64,000 bases of DNA from an uncultured Lachnospiraceae bacterium (GTDB lineage: Bacteria; Bacillota; Clostridia; Lachnospirales; Lachnospiraceae). Below are positions 17,840-25,971 of the stretch, piece by piece. Position 1 is the stretch's first letter; every line of letters begins with the position of its first letter. Under the pieces are notes generated by a model. That model did not search any database. It saw only the letters and a list, made by a program, of their open reading frames with translations, and had not been told where the DNA came from. The translations under genes and the position numbers were made by a program. The stretch spans positions 44,345 through 108,344 of the forward strand of contig CAJULG010000009.1 of the NCBI GenBank assembly GCA_910587045.1. Reading direction: 5' to 3'.

Positions 17840-19942
17840 ATGCAAAAAGTAACAGAGATTTTTGGATCCTATGTATTTGATGACGCAACAATGAAGGAAC
17901 GCCTTCCAAAGTCTACATATCGGGAACTGAGAAAGACCATTGAGTTTGGCGAACCCTTGAACAATGATGTTGCAGATGATGTTGCACTTGCCATGAAGGA
18001 CTGGGCGATCGATCTGGGAGCAACCCATTATACCCATGTGTTTATTCCGTTAACGGAAACCACTGCTGAGAAGCATGATTCCTTCATCAATCCGATCGGC
18101 GGCGGCAGGGTCATGATGGAGTTTACCGGTAAGGATCTGCTCCGGGCAGAGCCGGATGCATCCTCCTTCCCGTCCGGCGGTATCCGTGCCACCTGTGCAG
18201 CCAGAGGCTATACCGCATGGGATTGTACTTCACCGGCTTATGTAAAGACCAGTCTGGATGGCTGTTCCGTATTGTGTATTCCGACTGCATTTACCTCCTA
18301 TACAGGAGAATCCCTGGACTATAAGACACCGCTGCTTCGTTCCATGGATGCCCTGAGCAGAGAGGCAAAGCGTGTGCTGGCATACTTTGGAAAGGAGCCG
18401 GCAAAGGTAACTGCCAATGTAGGCCCAGAACAGGAATACTTTCTGGTGGATAAGAAAAAATATATGAAGCGGGAGGATCTGAAGCTCACCGGACGGACCT
18501 TATTCGGTGCACCGGCACCGAAGGGACAGGAATTGGATGACCAGTATTTTGGCACGATCAAGGAGAAGGTTTCCTCCTTCATGAGTGATCTGAATGCGGA
18601 GCTTTGGAAATATGGTATTACAGCCAAGACCCAGCATAACGAGGTTGCACCGGCACAGCATGAGATCGCTCCGATCTTCGGTTCCACCAATGTGGCTACC
18701 GATAATAACCATCTGCTGATGGAAACGCTGCAGAAGGTTGCATTGCGGGATGATCTGGCCTGCCTGTTATACGAGAAGCCGTTTGCAGGCGTCAATGGCT
18801 CCGGTAAGCATAATAACTGGTCCTTTAGTACCAGCGATGGTGAGAATCTGATGGATCCGGGACCGACGCCGGAGACGAATATCCAGTTCCAGTTGTTCCT
18901 GGCAGCAGTGCTGGCAGCAGTCGATAACAACGCAGAGATATTAAGATTATCTGCTTCCTCTGCCGGAAATGATCATAGATTAGGAGCAAATGAAGCACCT
19001 CCTGCCATCATTTCCGCTTATCTGGGAGAACAGTTGGAAGCGGTTGTAGACCAGATTATTAAAAAGGGTGTGGCAGAAAGCAGCCCGGCGGCAAAGATGT
19101 ATGAGTCCGGTGTATCCACCCTTCCATCCTTCCGTATGGATGCTACAGACCGGAACCGGACTTCTCCATTTGCATTTACTGGTAATAAGTTTGAATTCCG
19201 TATGGTAGGTTCCACCCAGTCCATCGCAATGCCGAATATGATGCTGAATACGATTGTTGCAAATGAGCTGGCTCTGATCGCAGACCGTCTGGATGCAGCA
19301 GAAGATGCGGATGCCTGCATTCAGGAGATTATTCGGGAGTTGTTAACGAAGCATCAGAGAATTATCTTCAATGGCAATGGTTATTCAGAGGAATGGGTAG
19401 CAGAGGCTGCAAAACGCGGACTTCCGAATATTCCTTGCATGGTGGAGGCAGTACCTTATCTGACCTCTGAGAAGACGATTGAGGTATTTCGTCGGATGGG
19501 CGTCATGAATCAGACAGAGCTGGAAGCCAGGGCGGAGGTTATGCTTGAGAATTATGCGAAAAAGATTCAGATTGAAGCCCGTACCATGATTGAGATGGCA
19601 AACAAGCAGATCATACCGGCAGTTATGGATTATGAAGGAAAGCTGGCTATCGAAGCAAAGAATATATCTCTGATCGGAATCGAGCCAGAGGCACAGAAAG
19701 AACTGATCGCCCAGATCAATGAAGTGCTGATTGAATTAAAGGCAGCAACTGCCAGATTTAAGGAAATCGTAGATAAGTCTTCTGAATATGAGGAGGACAT
19801 CCCGGCATGGGCAACCTATTGTCATGATCAGATATTTCTGTCTATGGGAACGGTAAGAGAACCGGCAGACACCCTGGAGCTTCTGGTGGCAAAGGAAGCA
19901 TGGCCGTTTCCAACCTATGGCGACCTGCTGTTCGAACAGTAA
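17840..19942 (+). CDS. glnN: Glutamine synthetase type III (GSIII)
   Basis: A 700-residue enzyme making glutamine from glutamate, ammonia and ATP. The length, about 50% longer than GSI, is typical of the GSIII family found in Bacteroides, cyanobacteria and Clostridia. The GPEQEYFLVD segment, the QHEIAPIF segment and GVNGSGKHNNWS carry the expected metal and glutamate binding residues. ATG 17840 follows AGGAAAGGAAG; an earlier in-frame start at 17762 overlaps the terminator. It is followed by its own terminator and is monocistronic. Confidence 0.96.
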   Translation: MQKVTEIFGSYVFDDATMKERLPKSTYRELRKTIEFGEPLNNDVADDVALAMKDWAIDLGATHYTHVFIPLTETTAEKHDSFINPIGGGRVMMEFTGKDLLRAEPDASSFPSGGIRATCAARGYTAWDCTSPAYVKTSLDGCSVLCIPTAFTSYTGESLDYKTPLLRSMDALSREAKRVLAYFGKEPAKVTANVGPEQEYFLVDKKKYMKREDLKLTGRTLFGAPAPKGQELDDQYFGTIKEKVSSFMSDLNAELWKYGITAKTQHNEVAPAQHEIAPIFGSTNVATDNNHLLMETLQKVALRDDLACLLYEKPFAGVNGSGKHNNWSFSTSDGENLMDPGPTPETNIQFQLFLAAVLAAVDNNAEILRLSASSAGNDHRLGANEAPPAIISAYLGEQLEAVVDQIIKKGVAESSPAAKMYESGVSTLPSFRMDATDRNRTSPFAFTGNKFEFRMVGSTQSIAMPNMMLNTIVANELALIADRLDAAEDADACIQEIIRELLTKHQRIIFNGNGYSEEWVAEAAKRGLPNIPCMVEAVPYLTSEKTIEVFRRMGVMNQTELEARAEVMLENYAKKIQIEARTMIEMANKQIIPAVMDYEGKLAIEAKNISLIGIEPEAQKELIAQINEVLIELKAATARFKEIVDKSSEYEEDIPAWATYCHDQIFLSMGTVREPADTLELLVAKEAWPFPTYGDLLFEQ

Positions 19943-19990
19943 GATATTAAATAGCAGTATTGACGGTCTGTTATACAGACCGGGGGTGAA

Positions 19991-20018
19991 AGGGAGTCGT
20001 TTTTGGCTCCCTTTTTGT
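19991..20018 (+). terminator. Terminator after glutamine synthetase
   Basis: AGGGAG ... CTCCCT stem around a T-rich loop, followed by TTTTTG. Confidence 0.8.
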
Positions 20019-20060
20019 TTAAGAAAAATGAAGTTTTTTGTCTGCTTCGTTATCTGCAAA

Positions 20061-20183
20061 GTCAATAACCCCGCTACAAGCAGTGGGGCATGAAATTTGA
20101 TGCATCCCAGGGAGCGGGGTATTGACCCTCGCGGCATTCGCCAAATGCTCGTGCGAGCACGGCACTTGGCTCATTGCCCGCGG
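20061..20183. repeat. Structured intergenic element with two adjacent hairpins
   Basis: Hairpin 1 pairs GTCAATA-CCCCGCT (20061-20075, one bulged A) with AGCGGGGTATTGAC (20113-20126). Hairpin 2 follows at once: GGCA / TGCC and GCCAA / TTGGC stems enclose a self-complementary TGCTCG-TG-CGAGCA. No open reading frame with a binding site is present. It resembles a mobile or dispersed palindromic unit; only one copy lies in this window. Confidence 0.6.
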
Positions 20184-20283
20184 GAATAAAAAATCCCTGA
20201 AATTAACTAAAATTAGGGCTGTATAGATTGCATGTTTTGCGTTATACTAAGGATACGAAAAAGTGAAATCAGGATGTACGATA

Positions 20284-21234
20284 ATGAACGAGGAAAGAAG
20301 AAAACGGATTGATCGTTATAAATTATATATAATCTGGTTCTTTCTCGGTGTAACGATCCTGCCGATCATAGTGAGCAGTCTTCTGTTGATCAAGGTGGAT
20401 GCTTTGGAGCAGAAGGTTCTGGCCATGGCAGATATTCCGGGAAGTGATAATATGACATTGATTTCCAGTGGAGAGGCATTAATGTCCAACCCGAATGTCA
20501 ATCTGGAATTTCTGCAGGGGGAGAACAAGGAAGGCCTGGTAGAACCGGACGGGCTGGAGCGAAAGGATCCGGATAATTTTGATGGAAAGAAGCGGGTTTA
20601 TCTGACCTTTGATGATGGCCCGAGTATATATACCGGACAGATTCTGGACATACTGGCTGCCAATGATGTAAAGGCAACCTTCTTTGTGATCGCCAGAGAA
20701 GACGAAGCCTATTGGGATTATTATAACCGGATCATTGATGAGGGGCATGTATTGGGAATGCATTCGTATACTCATAATTATTCGCAGGTTTATGCGTCCC
20801 TGGATGCCTTTGAAAATGATGTAGACCGTCTGTCTCAGTTTTTATATGAACGGACCGGAATTCATCCTACAATCTACCGTTTTCCGGGAGGCAGCAGTAA
20901 TTCTGTCTGTCATGTACCCATGGAGGAATGTATTGCCTATCTGAATGAACAGGGAATCACATATTATGACTGGAATGCTTTGAATGGCGATGCGGTCACG
21001 AATGAGCTTTCCACCGATAAGCTGATCGAAAATATTATGACCAGTGTGCGCCAAAATAATACCTCCATTGTATTGATGCATGATATTCCATCCCGCCATA
21101 ACACGGTAGAGAGTCTGCAGGAGCTGATTGATATATTAAAGGAAGAAGGCTATGAGATCCTTCCGATTGATGAAAATACACCGCTGGTGCAGCACGTTTC
21201 CTATGATAAGGGCTTTCAGAATGCGGCGGATTAG
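20284..21234 (+). CDS. Polysaccharide deacetylase (NodB family), membrane-anchored
   Basis: A 316-residue protein with a basic N-terminus and one membrane anchor (about 13-36), so the enzyme domain is outside. The NodB motifs are in order: TFDDGP (motif 1), HSYTHNYSQ (motif 2, the two metal-binding His), RFPGGSSN (motif 3), and DWNALNGDA and IVLMHD (motifs 4 and 5). The family removes acetyl groups from peptidoglycan or chitin-like sugars, using a divalent metal. ATG 20284 is used; an earlier GTG at 20263 would add seven residues. It is 30 bp before folC, with which it may be co-transcribed. Confidence 0.92.
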   Translation: MNEERRKRIDRYKLYIIWFFLGVTILPIIVSSLLLIKVDALEQKVLAMADIPGSDNMTLISSGEALMSNPNVNLEFLQGENKEGLVEPDGLERKDPDNFDGKKRVYLTFDDGPSIYTGQILDILAANDVKATFFVIAREDEAYWDYYNRIIDEGHVLGMHSYTHNYSQVYASLDAFENDVDRLSQFLYERTGIHPTIYRFPGGSSNSVCHVPMEECIAYLNEQGITYYDWNALNGDAVTNELSTDKLIENIMTSVRQNNTSIVLMHDIPSRHNTVESLQELIDILKEEGYEILPIDENTPLVQHVSYDKGFQNAAD

Positions 21235-21264
21235 CGGAAAGGTATAGCGGCAGAGGAGGACAGC

Positions 21265-22566
21265 ATGAATGAGACAGAAGCTATGCAATATATAGCAGAG
21301 AAAAACCGGCTGGGAAGTGTATTAGGCTTAGAGAATATAAAGGAATTACTGCGGCGCTTAGGGAATCCGCAGGATCATTGCAGAGTAGTGCACATTGCAG
21401 GAACCAATGGGAAGGGCTCCATCCTTGCATATATAGATGCTGTACTGCGGGATGCAGGCTATCAGGTAGGAAGATATATCTCTCCTACCGTATTTTCTTA
21501 TCTGGAACGTTTCCAGATCAATGGTGAATATATGGATCGCAGTATATTTGCAACTTTGCTGACCCGGGTTGCAGTTGTACTGGAGGATATGGAACAGGAT
21601 GGTTATACCGGGACCACTGCCTTTGAAATTGAAACTGCTCTGGCATTTCTTTATTTCTTTGAAATGAAAACAGATTTTGTCCTGCTGGAGACCGGAATCG
21701 GAGGCAGGCTGGATGCAACGAATGTTGTAAAAGCACCGGTTTGTACGATCCTTGCATCTGTTCGTATGGATCATATGAAAATATTAGGAAATACCATATC
21801 ACAGATTGCATATGAAAAGACAGGTATTTTACGGGATGATGTGCCCTGTGTCGTATATCCCCTGAATGCAGAAGCCATGCCTGTGATCCGGCAGGAATGC
21901 AGTTTACATAACATAGATCCCATCGTGCCGGATCTGGCAGAATTAACGATAGAAAAGGAAGATTTATATTGCGAACAGTTTAGTTATAAAAATGTGAATT
22001 ACAAAACTTCTTTACTTGGAAAACATCAGATATACAATGCAATCACAGCTATAGAAGCATTGAATATCACAAAAAACAAATTAAATATTGATTTGAAAAA
22101 AGAAAACATCCAAAAGGGTTTACATAACGCCAAATGGAAGGGCAGATTTGAGATATTGGAGCGAAGCCCATATGTGATCCGGGATGGAGCGCATAATAAT
22201 GATGCAGCGGAACAACTGTATGAACAACTGACAAAGCATTTTACAAACCACCGGATTACCTTTATAATAGGAGTATTAGAGGATAAGGAGCATTATGCCC
22301 TGTTATCCCGTCTGGTACCGCTTGCTTCCAGGGTATACGTGCTGACGGTTCCGGATAATCCAAGAGCGTTACCGGCAGACCGGCTTGCGGAGGAAGCAAA
22401 CATGTTTTGTCAGGAGGTTCATATTGCAGACAGCCCGGAAGAGGCATATCGTCTGGCCAGAGCGGAGGCGAAGGAGGATGACGTGATAGTGGCATTCGGG
22501 TCTTTATACTATATTGGAAGAATTGGGGACAGAAATGGAACGACTGAACAGACTTCTAAAGCATGA
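21265..22566 (+). CDS. folC: Folylpolyglutamate / dihydrofolate synthase paralogue 1
   Basis: A 433-residue Mur-ligase-fold enzyme adding glutamate to folates. The P-loop HIAGTNGKGS and the GIGGRLDATN block are canonical. The usual SPHL segment is replaced by SPTVFSYLERF, unlike the second folC in this window (62214), which keeps SPHLVRINERF. The C-terminal domain with the RDGAHN motif is complete. It opens a folate operon and overlaps the HD gene by 32 bp. Whether this paralogue makes dihydrofolate, polyglutamates or both cannot be decided here. Confidence 0.93.
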   Translation: MNETEAMQYIAEKNRLGSVLGLENIKELLRRLGNPQDHCRVVHIAGTNGKGSILAYIDAVLRDAGYQVGRYISPTVFSYLERFQINGEYMDRSIFATLLTRVAVVLEDMEQDGYTGTTAFEIETALAFLYFFEMKTDFVLLETGIGGRLDATNVVKAPVCTILASVRMDHMKILGNTISQIAYEKTGILRDDVPCVVYPLNAEAMPVIRQECSLHNIDPIVPDLAELTIEKEDLYCEQFSYKNVNYKTSLLGKHQIYNAITAIEALNITKNKLNIDLKKENIQKGLHNAKWKGRFEILERSPYVIRDGAHNNDAAEQLYEQLTKHFTNHRITFIIGVLEDKEHYALLSRLVPLASRVYVLTVPDNPRALPADRLAEEANMFCQEVHIADSPEEAYRLARAEAKEDDVIVAFGSLYYIGRIGDRNGTTEQTSKA

Positions 22567-23017
22567 ATTATTTCAGGACTGTATGAAACGAATCGGACAG
22601 GCGGAGCAGGATCGGATCTATTGCAGACATGACAGGAAGCATTCCCTGGATGTTGCCAGGATTGCATATATTCTAAATATGGAGGAGCAGACGGGGTTTG
22701 ACAAGGAATTCATTTATGCCATGGCGCTGCTTCATGATTTAGGACGCAGTGAGGAATATGAACAGGGACGGTCGCATCATGAAGCAGGCGCAGAGCTGGC
22801 GGCACAGATATTGCCGGAATGCGGATTTACTCCGGAAGAGACTAAACGGATCTGTACTGCCATTGCTGCTCATAAAAATGCTGGTGATGAAGGGGCGGAT
22901 TCCTGTGTCCGGCTTCTCTACCGGGCCGATAAACTATCGCGGGACTGCTATGATTGTTTGGCTACGGAAACGTGTTACTGGAAAGAAGAATGCAGGAATT
23001 ATAAGGTTTTATATTGA
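22535..23017 (+). CDS. HD-domain phosphohydrolase in the folate operon
   Basis: A 160-residue protein with the HD motif set: a His in RKHSLDVARI, the HD pair in LLHDLGRS, and a later HHEAG and Asp region for metal binding. HD proteins are metal-dependent phosphohydrolases. ATG 22535 is preferred over the upstream TTG 22514. It is embedded between folC and folP, so a role in pterin synthesis is likely. Inferred candidate: the dephosphorylation of dihydroneopterin triphosphate, a step for which no Nudix gene is seen here. Function unproven. Confidence 0.8.
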   Translation: MERLNRLLKHELFQDCMKRIGQAEQDRIYCRHDRKHSLDVARIAYILNMEEQTGFDKEFIYAMALLHDLGRSEEYEQGRSHHEAGAELAAQILPECGFTPEETKRICTAIAAHKNAGDEGADSCVRLLYRADKLSRDCYDCLATETCYWKEECRNYKVLY

Positions 23018-23050
23018 TTATTAAACAAGCAAACGGAGGCTTTGAAAAAC

Positions 23051-23860
23051 GTGAAGATCGGAAAACGGATATTTGATACCGAACATGAGGTATATATAAT
23101 GGGGATTTTGAATATAACCCCGGACTCCTTTTCGGATGGCGGGAAATATGAGCAGATGGATCAGGCGTTATATCATGGCGAGGCGTTGCTTCAGGCAGGA
23201 GCGGATATCCTGGATATCGGCGGTGAATCCACCCGGCCGGGCCATAGCAGGATTACGGAAGAGGAAGAGATCGCAAGGGTATGTCCGGTTATAGAGGCAA
23301 TTAAAAGAAGAATGGATGTGCCGGTTTCTCTTGACACTTATAAGTCGGGCGTTGCAAAGGCAGGCATACAGGCAGGCGCAGATATGATCAATGATATCTG
23401 GGGACTGAAATGGGATGGGACGATGGCAAAAGTCATTGCAGATGGACAGGTGGCTGCCTGTCTGATGCACAACCGGAAAAAAGCAGAATATGATGATTTT
23501 CTGTCTGATGTGACGGAGGATTTAAGAGAAAGTCTGCAACTGGCACAACAGGCCGGAATCGATATGGAACAGGTATGTATTGATCCCGGTATCGGATTTG
23601 CAAAGAGTCTGGAACAGAATCTGCTGCTGATGAGACATCTGGAACGATTACAGGAACTGCGCTATCCTGTTCTGCTTGGCACTTCCCGGAAGTCCATGAT
23701 CGGGCTGACACTGGGACTGCCGGTAGAAGAGCGGGAGGAAGGAACCTTAGCGACAACCGTATGGGGGATTCAAAAGGGATGTTCCATCATACGGGTGCAT
23801 GATGTATTGAAGAATCTGCGGGCAGTGAAGATGACTCTGGCAATGCTTCGGGCAGAGTAG
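23051..23860 (+). CDS. folP: Dihydropteroate synthase
   Basis: A 269-residue TIM-barrel enzyme joining p-aminobenzoate to the pterin diphosphate, the target of sulfonamides. The signature MGILNITPDSFSDGG lies near residue 17, DIGGESTRPG near 60 and the LGTSRKS segment near 215. GGAGG at 23035-23039 gives an 11-bp spacing to GTG 23051 but only 2 bp to TTG 23042, so GTG is preferred. It is followed 20 bp later by the folB-folK fusion. Confidence 0.96.
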   Translation: MKIGKRIFDTEHEVYIMGILNITPDSFSDGGKYEQMDQALYHGEALLQAGADILDIGGESTRPGHSRITEEEEIARVCPVIEAIKRRMDVPVSLDTYKSGVAKAGIQAGADMINDIWGLKWDGTMAKVIADGQVAACLMHNRKKAEYDDFLSDVTEDLRESLQLAQQAGIDMEQVCIDPGIGFAKSLEQNLLLMRHLERLQELRYPVLLGTSRKSMIGLTLGLPVEEREEGTLATTVWGIQKGCSIIRVHDVLKNLRAVKMTLAMLRAE

Positions 23861-23880
23861 CCCAGAAAAGAGAAAAGGAT

Positions 23881-24711
23881 ATGGATGAAATTCGGATTTC
23901 CAATTTAGAAGTGTTCTGCCATCACGGTGTATACGAGGAAGAGAATACCTTAGGGCAGAAGTTTCTGGTATCAGCGGTTCTTTATACGGATACCAGACGG
24001 GCAGGGAAGACAGATTCTCTGGAGTATTCCATACATTATGGTGATGTCTGTCATGAGATCAAGCGGATCATGAAGGAGCGGAATTATAAGCTGCTGGAGA
24101 CTGTAGCGGAGACGATCGCAGAGCAGCTTTTACGAAAGTATGCCACTCTGGAAGCTGTCCGCCTGGAGATCAAGAAGCCCTGGGCGCCTATTATGCTGCC
24201 GATAGATACGGTATCTGTGGTAATTAAGCGAGGCTGGCATACCGTATATTTCAGCATTGGATCAAATATGGGTGATAAGAAGGCACATTTGGATTATGCA
24301 GTGGATCAGCTGCAGAGTCATCCGTGCTATAAGGATGTTGTGGTATCTTCTTATATTGAGACAGAACCCTATGGTTACCAGGAGCAGGAAGTATTTCTAA
24401 ATGCCTGTATTGGCTGTAAGACGCTGTTTACACCGGAAGAGGTGCTGGAGCAGATTCATCTGCTGGAAACAGAACGGGGACGGACACGGGAGATTCACTG
24501 GGGGCCGAGGACGCTTGATATAGATATTCTGTTTTATGATAAGGAATTGATTGAAACCGGTACGTTATGTATCCCTCATCCGGAAATACCGTTGCGGACC
24601 TTTGTATTGATACCTCTGGCAGAGCTGGCGCCGAACCTTCGGCATCCGGGAACTGGCAGGACGGTGCAGCAGATGTTGAATGACATAAGACAGAAGGAAG
24701 AAAATGGATAA
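23881..24711 (+). CDS. folK: Bifunctional dihydroneopterin aldolase / HPPK (FolB-FolK fusion)
   Basis: A 276-residue two-domain enzyme. Residues 1-118 are FolB (ISNLEVFCHHGVYEEE start, KLLETVAE catalytic region), which cleaves dihydroneopterin; residues about 120-276 are FolK (VYFSIGSNMGDK start, WGPRTLDIDILFYD signature), which pyrophosphorylates the product. The two steps are consecutive, so the fusion may help pass on the intermediate. It lies between folP and pheA and overlaps pheA by 8 bp. Confidence 0.96.
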   Translation: MDEIRISNLEVFCHHGVYEEENTLGQKFLVSAVLYTDTRRAGKTDSLEYSIHYGDVCHEIKRIMKERNYKLLETVAETIAEQLLRKYATLEAVRLEIKKPWAPIMLPIDTVSVVIKRGWHTVYFSIGSNMGDKKAHLDYAVDQLQSHPCYKDVVVSSYIETEPYGYQEQEVFLNACIGCKTLFTPEEVLEQIHLLETERGRTREIHWGPRTLDIDILFYDKELIETGTLCIPHPEIPLRTFVLIPLAELAPNLRHPGTGRTVQQMLNDIRQKEENG

Positions 24712-25915
24712 AGGCAAGGATAGTAATGTTAGAGTTTTAGAGAAGGAAAGTACAAGAAGAAAAGAGGCTGAAAGCGTGGATTTAGATCAGATTCGGAAAG
24801 AGATTGACAGAATTGACAAGCAGATGGTTACTTTATTTCAACAACGGATGGAGCTGGCAGGTCAGGTGGCGGCAAGCAAGCGAGAAAGCGGTAAGGCAGT
24901 CTATGACCGACAACGGGAACTGGAAAAACTGGCGGCGCTTTCTGCATTGGCGGACAGTGAATTCAACCGTCATAGTATTGAAGAGCTTTTTCAGCAGATC
25001 ATGTCGATCAGCAGACGATATCAGTATAAGATTTTAGGAGACCGTGAGCATGTGGCAGGCAGGGAATATCAGGCTGTAAATGCGTTAGAGATTAAGGCGG
25101 GAACGAGTGTCGTCTATCAGGGAGTTCCGGGCGCCTTCAGCGAACAGGCAATGCTGGAGTTCTTTGGCAGTCAGGTGAAGCATTTTCACGTAGAACAGTT
25201 TGAAGATGTGTTGAAAGCCCTGGAGGATGGGCAGGCCGACTATGGAGTCCTGCCGATTGAGAATTCCTCTGCCGGTTTTGTGGCCGGAGTCTATCATCTG
25301 CTGCAGGAGCATGATGTAGCCATTGTTGGCGGCGTCAGCTTAGAGGTTGCACAGGCCCTTTTGGGTGTAGAGGGGGCAAGACTGGAGGATATTCAGACCG
25401 TTTATTCTCATCCACAGGCCTTGATGCAGGCAAAGCCGTATCTTGAGAATAAGGGCTGGAAGCAGATCAGCCTGGCTAACACTGCAGTCAGTGCCAGAAA
25501 GATTCAGCAGGATGGAGACAAATCACAGGCGGCAGTTGCCAGTACACGGGCAGCAGAGCTATATGGCCTGCAGATTCTGGATCCATGTATTAACACATTG
25601 AAGAATAATACGACACGATTTGTTGTGATTTCCGGTAAAAAGGTATTTACCAGGGATGCAGATGTGATCAGTATCAGCTTTTCCCTGCCTCACGAAAGCG
25701 GAAGTCTTTATAATATCCTGGGGCATTTTATCTTTAATGGCCTGAATATGACCAGTATTGAATCAGAACCGTTGCCGGAGCGACAGTGGGAGTATCGCTT
25801 TTTTATTACCTTTGAAGGGAATCTGAGTGATGCTTCTGTCCAGAATGCGATCACAGGAGTAAAAAGTGAGTCATCCGATTTTAAACTGCTTGGAAACTAT
25901 CGGGCCGGTTCATAA
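24704..25915 (+). CDS. pheA: Bifunctional chorismate mutase / prephenate dehydratase
   Basis: A 403-residue enzyme of phenylalanine synthesis. A 24-residue polar leader precedes the AroQ chorismate mutase domain (about 28-110, LDQIRKEIDRIDKQM), the dehydratase domain (about 130-305, VYQGVPGAFSE, LPIENSSAG, and the TRF motif) and a C-terminal ACT domain (about 320-398). The ACT ESRP motif reads ESEP, an unusual change at the phenylalanine-binding site. The ATG 24704 start has a good binding site and overlaps folK; GTG 24777 is an alternative that would drop the leader. The coupling puts two chorismate-linked pathways in one transcript. Confidence 0.95.
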   Translation: MDKGKDSNVRVLEKESTRRKEAESVDLDQIRKEIDRIDKQMVTLFQQRMELAGQVAASKRESGKAVYDRQRELEKLAALSALADSEFNRHSIEELFQQIMSISRRYQYKILGDREHVAGREYQAVNALEIKAGTSVVYQGVPGAFSEQAMLEFFGSQVKHFHVEQFEDVLKALEDGQADYGVLPIENSSAGFVAGVYHLLQEHDVAIVGGVSLEVAQALLGVEGARLEDIQTVYSHPQALMQAKPYLENKGWKQISLANTAVSARKIQQDGDKSQAAVASTRAAELYGLQILDPCINTLKNNTTRFVVISGKKVFTRDADVISISFSLPHESGSLYNILGHFIFNGLNMTSIESEPLPERQWEYRFFITFEGNLSDASVQNAITGVKSESSDFKLLGNYRAGS

Positions 25916-25971
25916 GAACAGCCAATCGGGTATACAGGATGGATAAATGATAGTAGGAATGGAGGAATAAT

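Noticed and set aside
17777..18930. Minus-strand frames opposite glutamine synthetase
   Set aside because: Shadows of a strongly conserved + strand gene; no binding sites or domains.
19736..20137. Minus-strand frame covering the end of glnN and the structured element
   Set aside because: It crosses a terminator and a palindromic element and has no binding site.
21235..21264. THF riboswitch before the folate operon
   Set aside because: Only about 30 bases separate the deacetylase and folC, and no THF motif is present.
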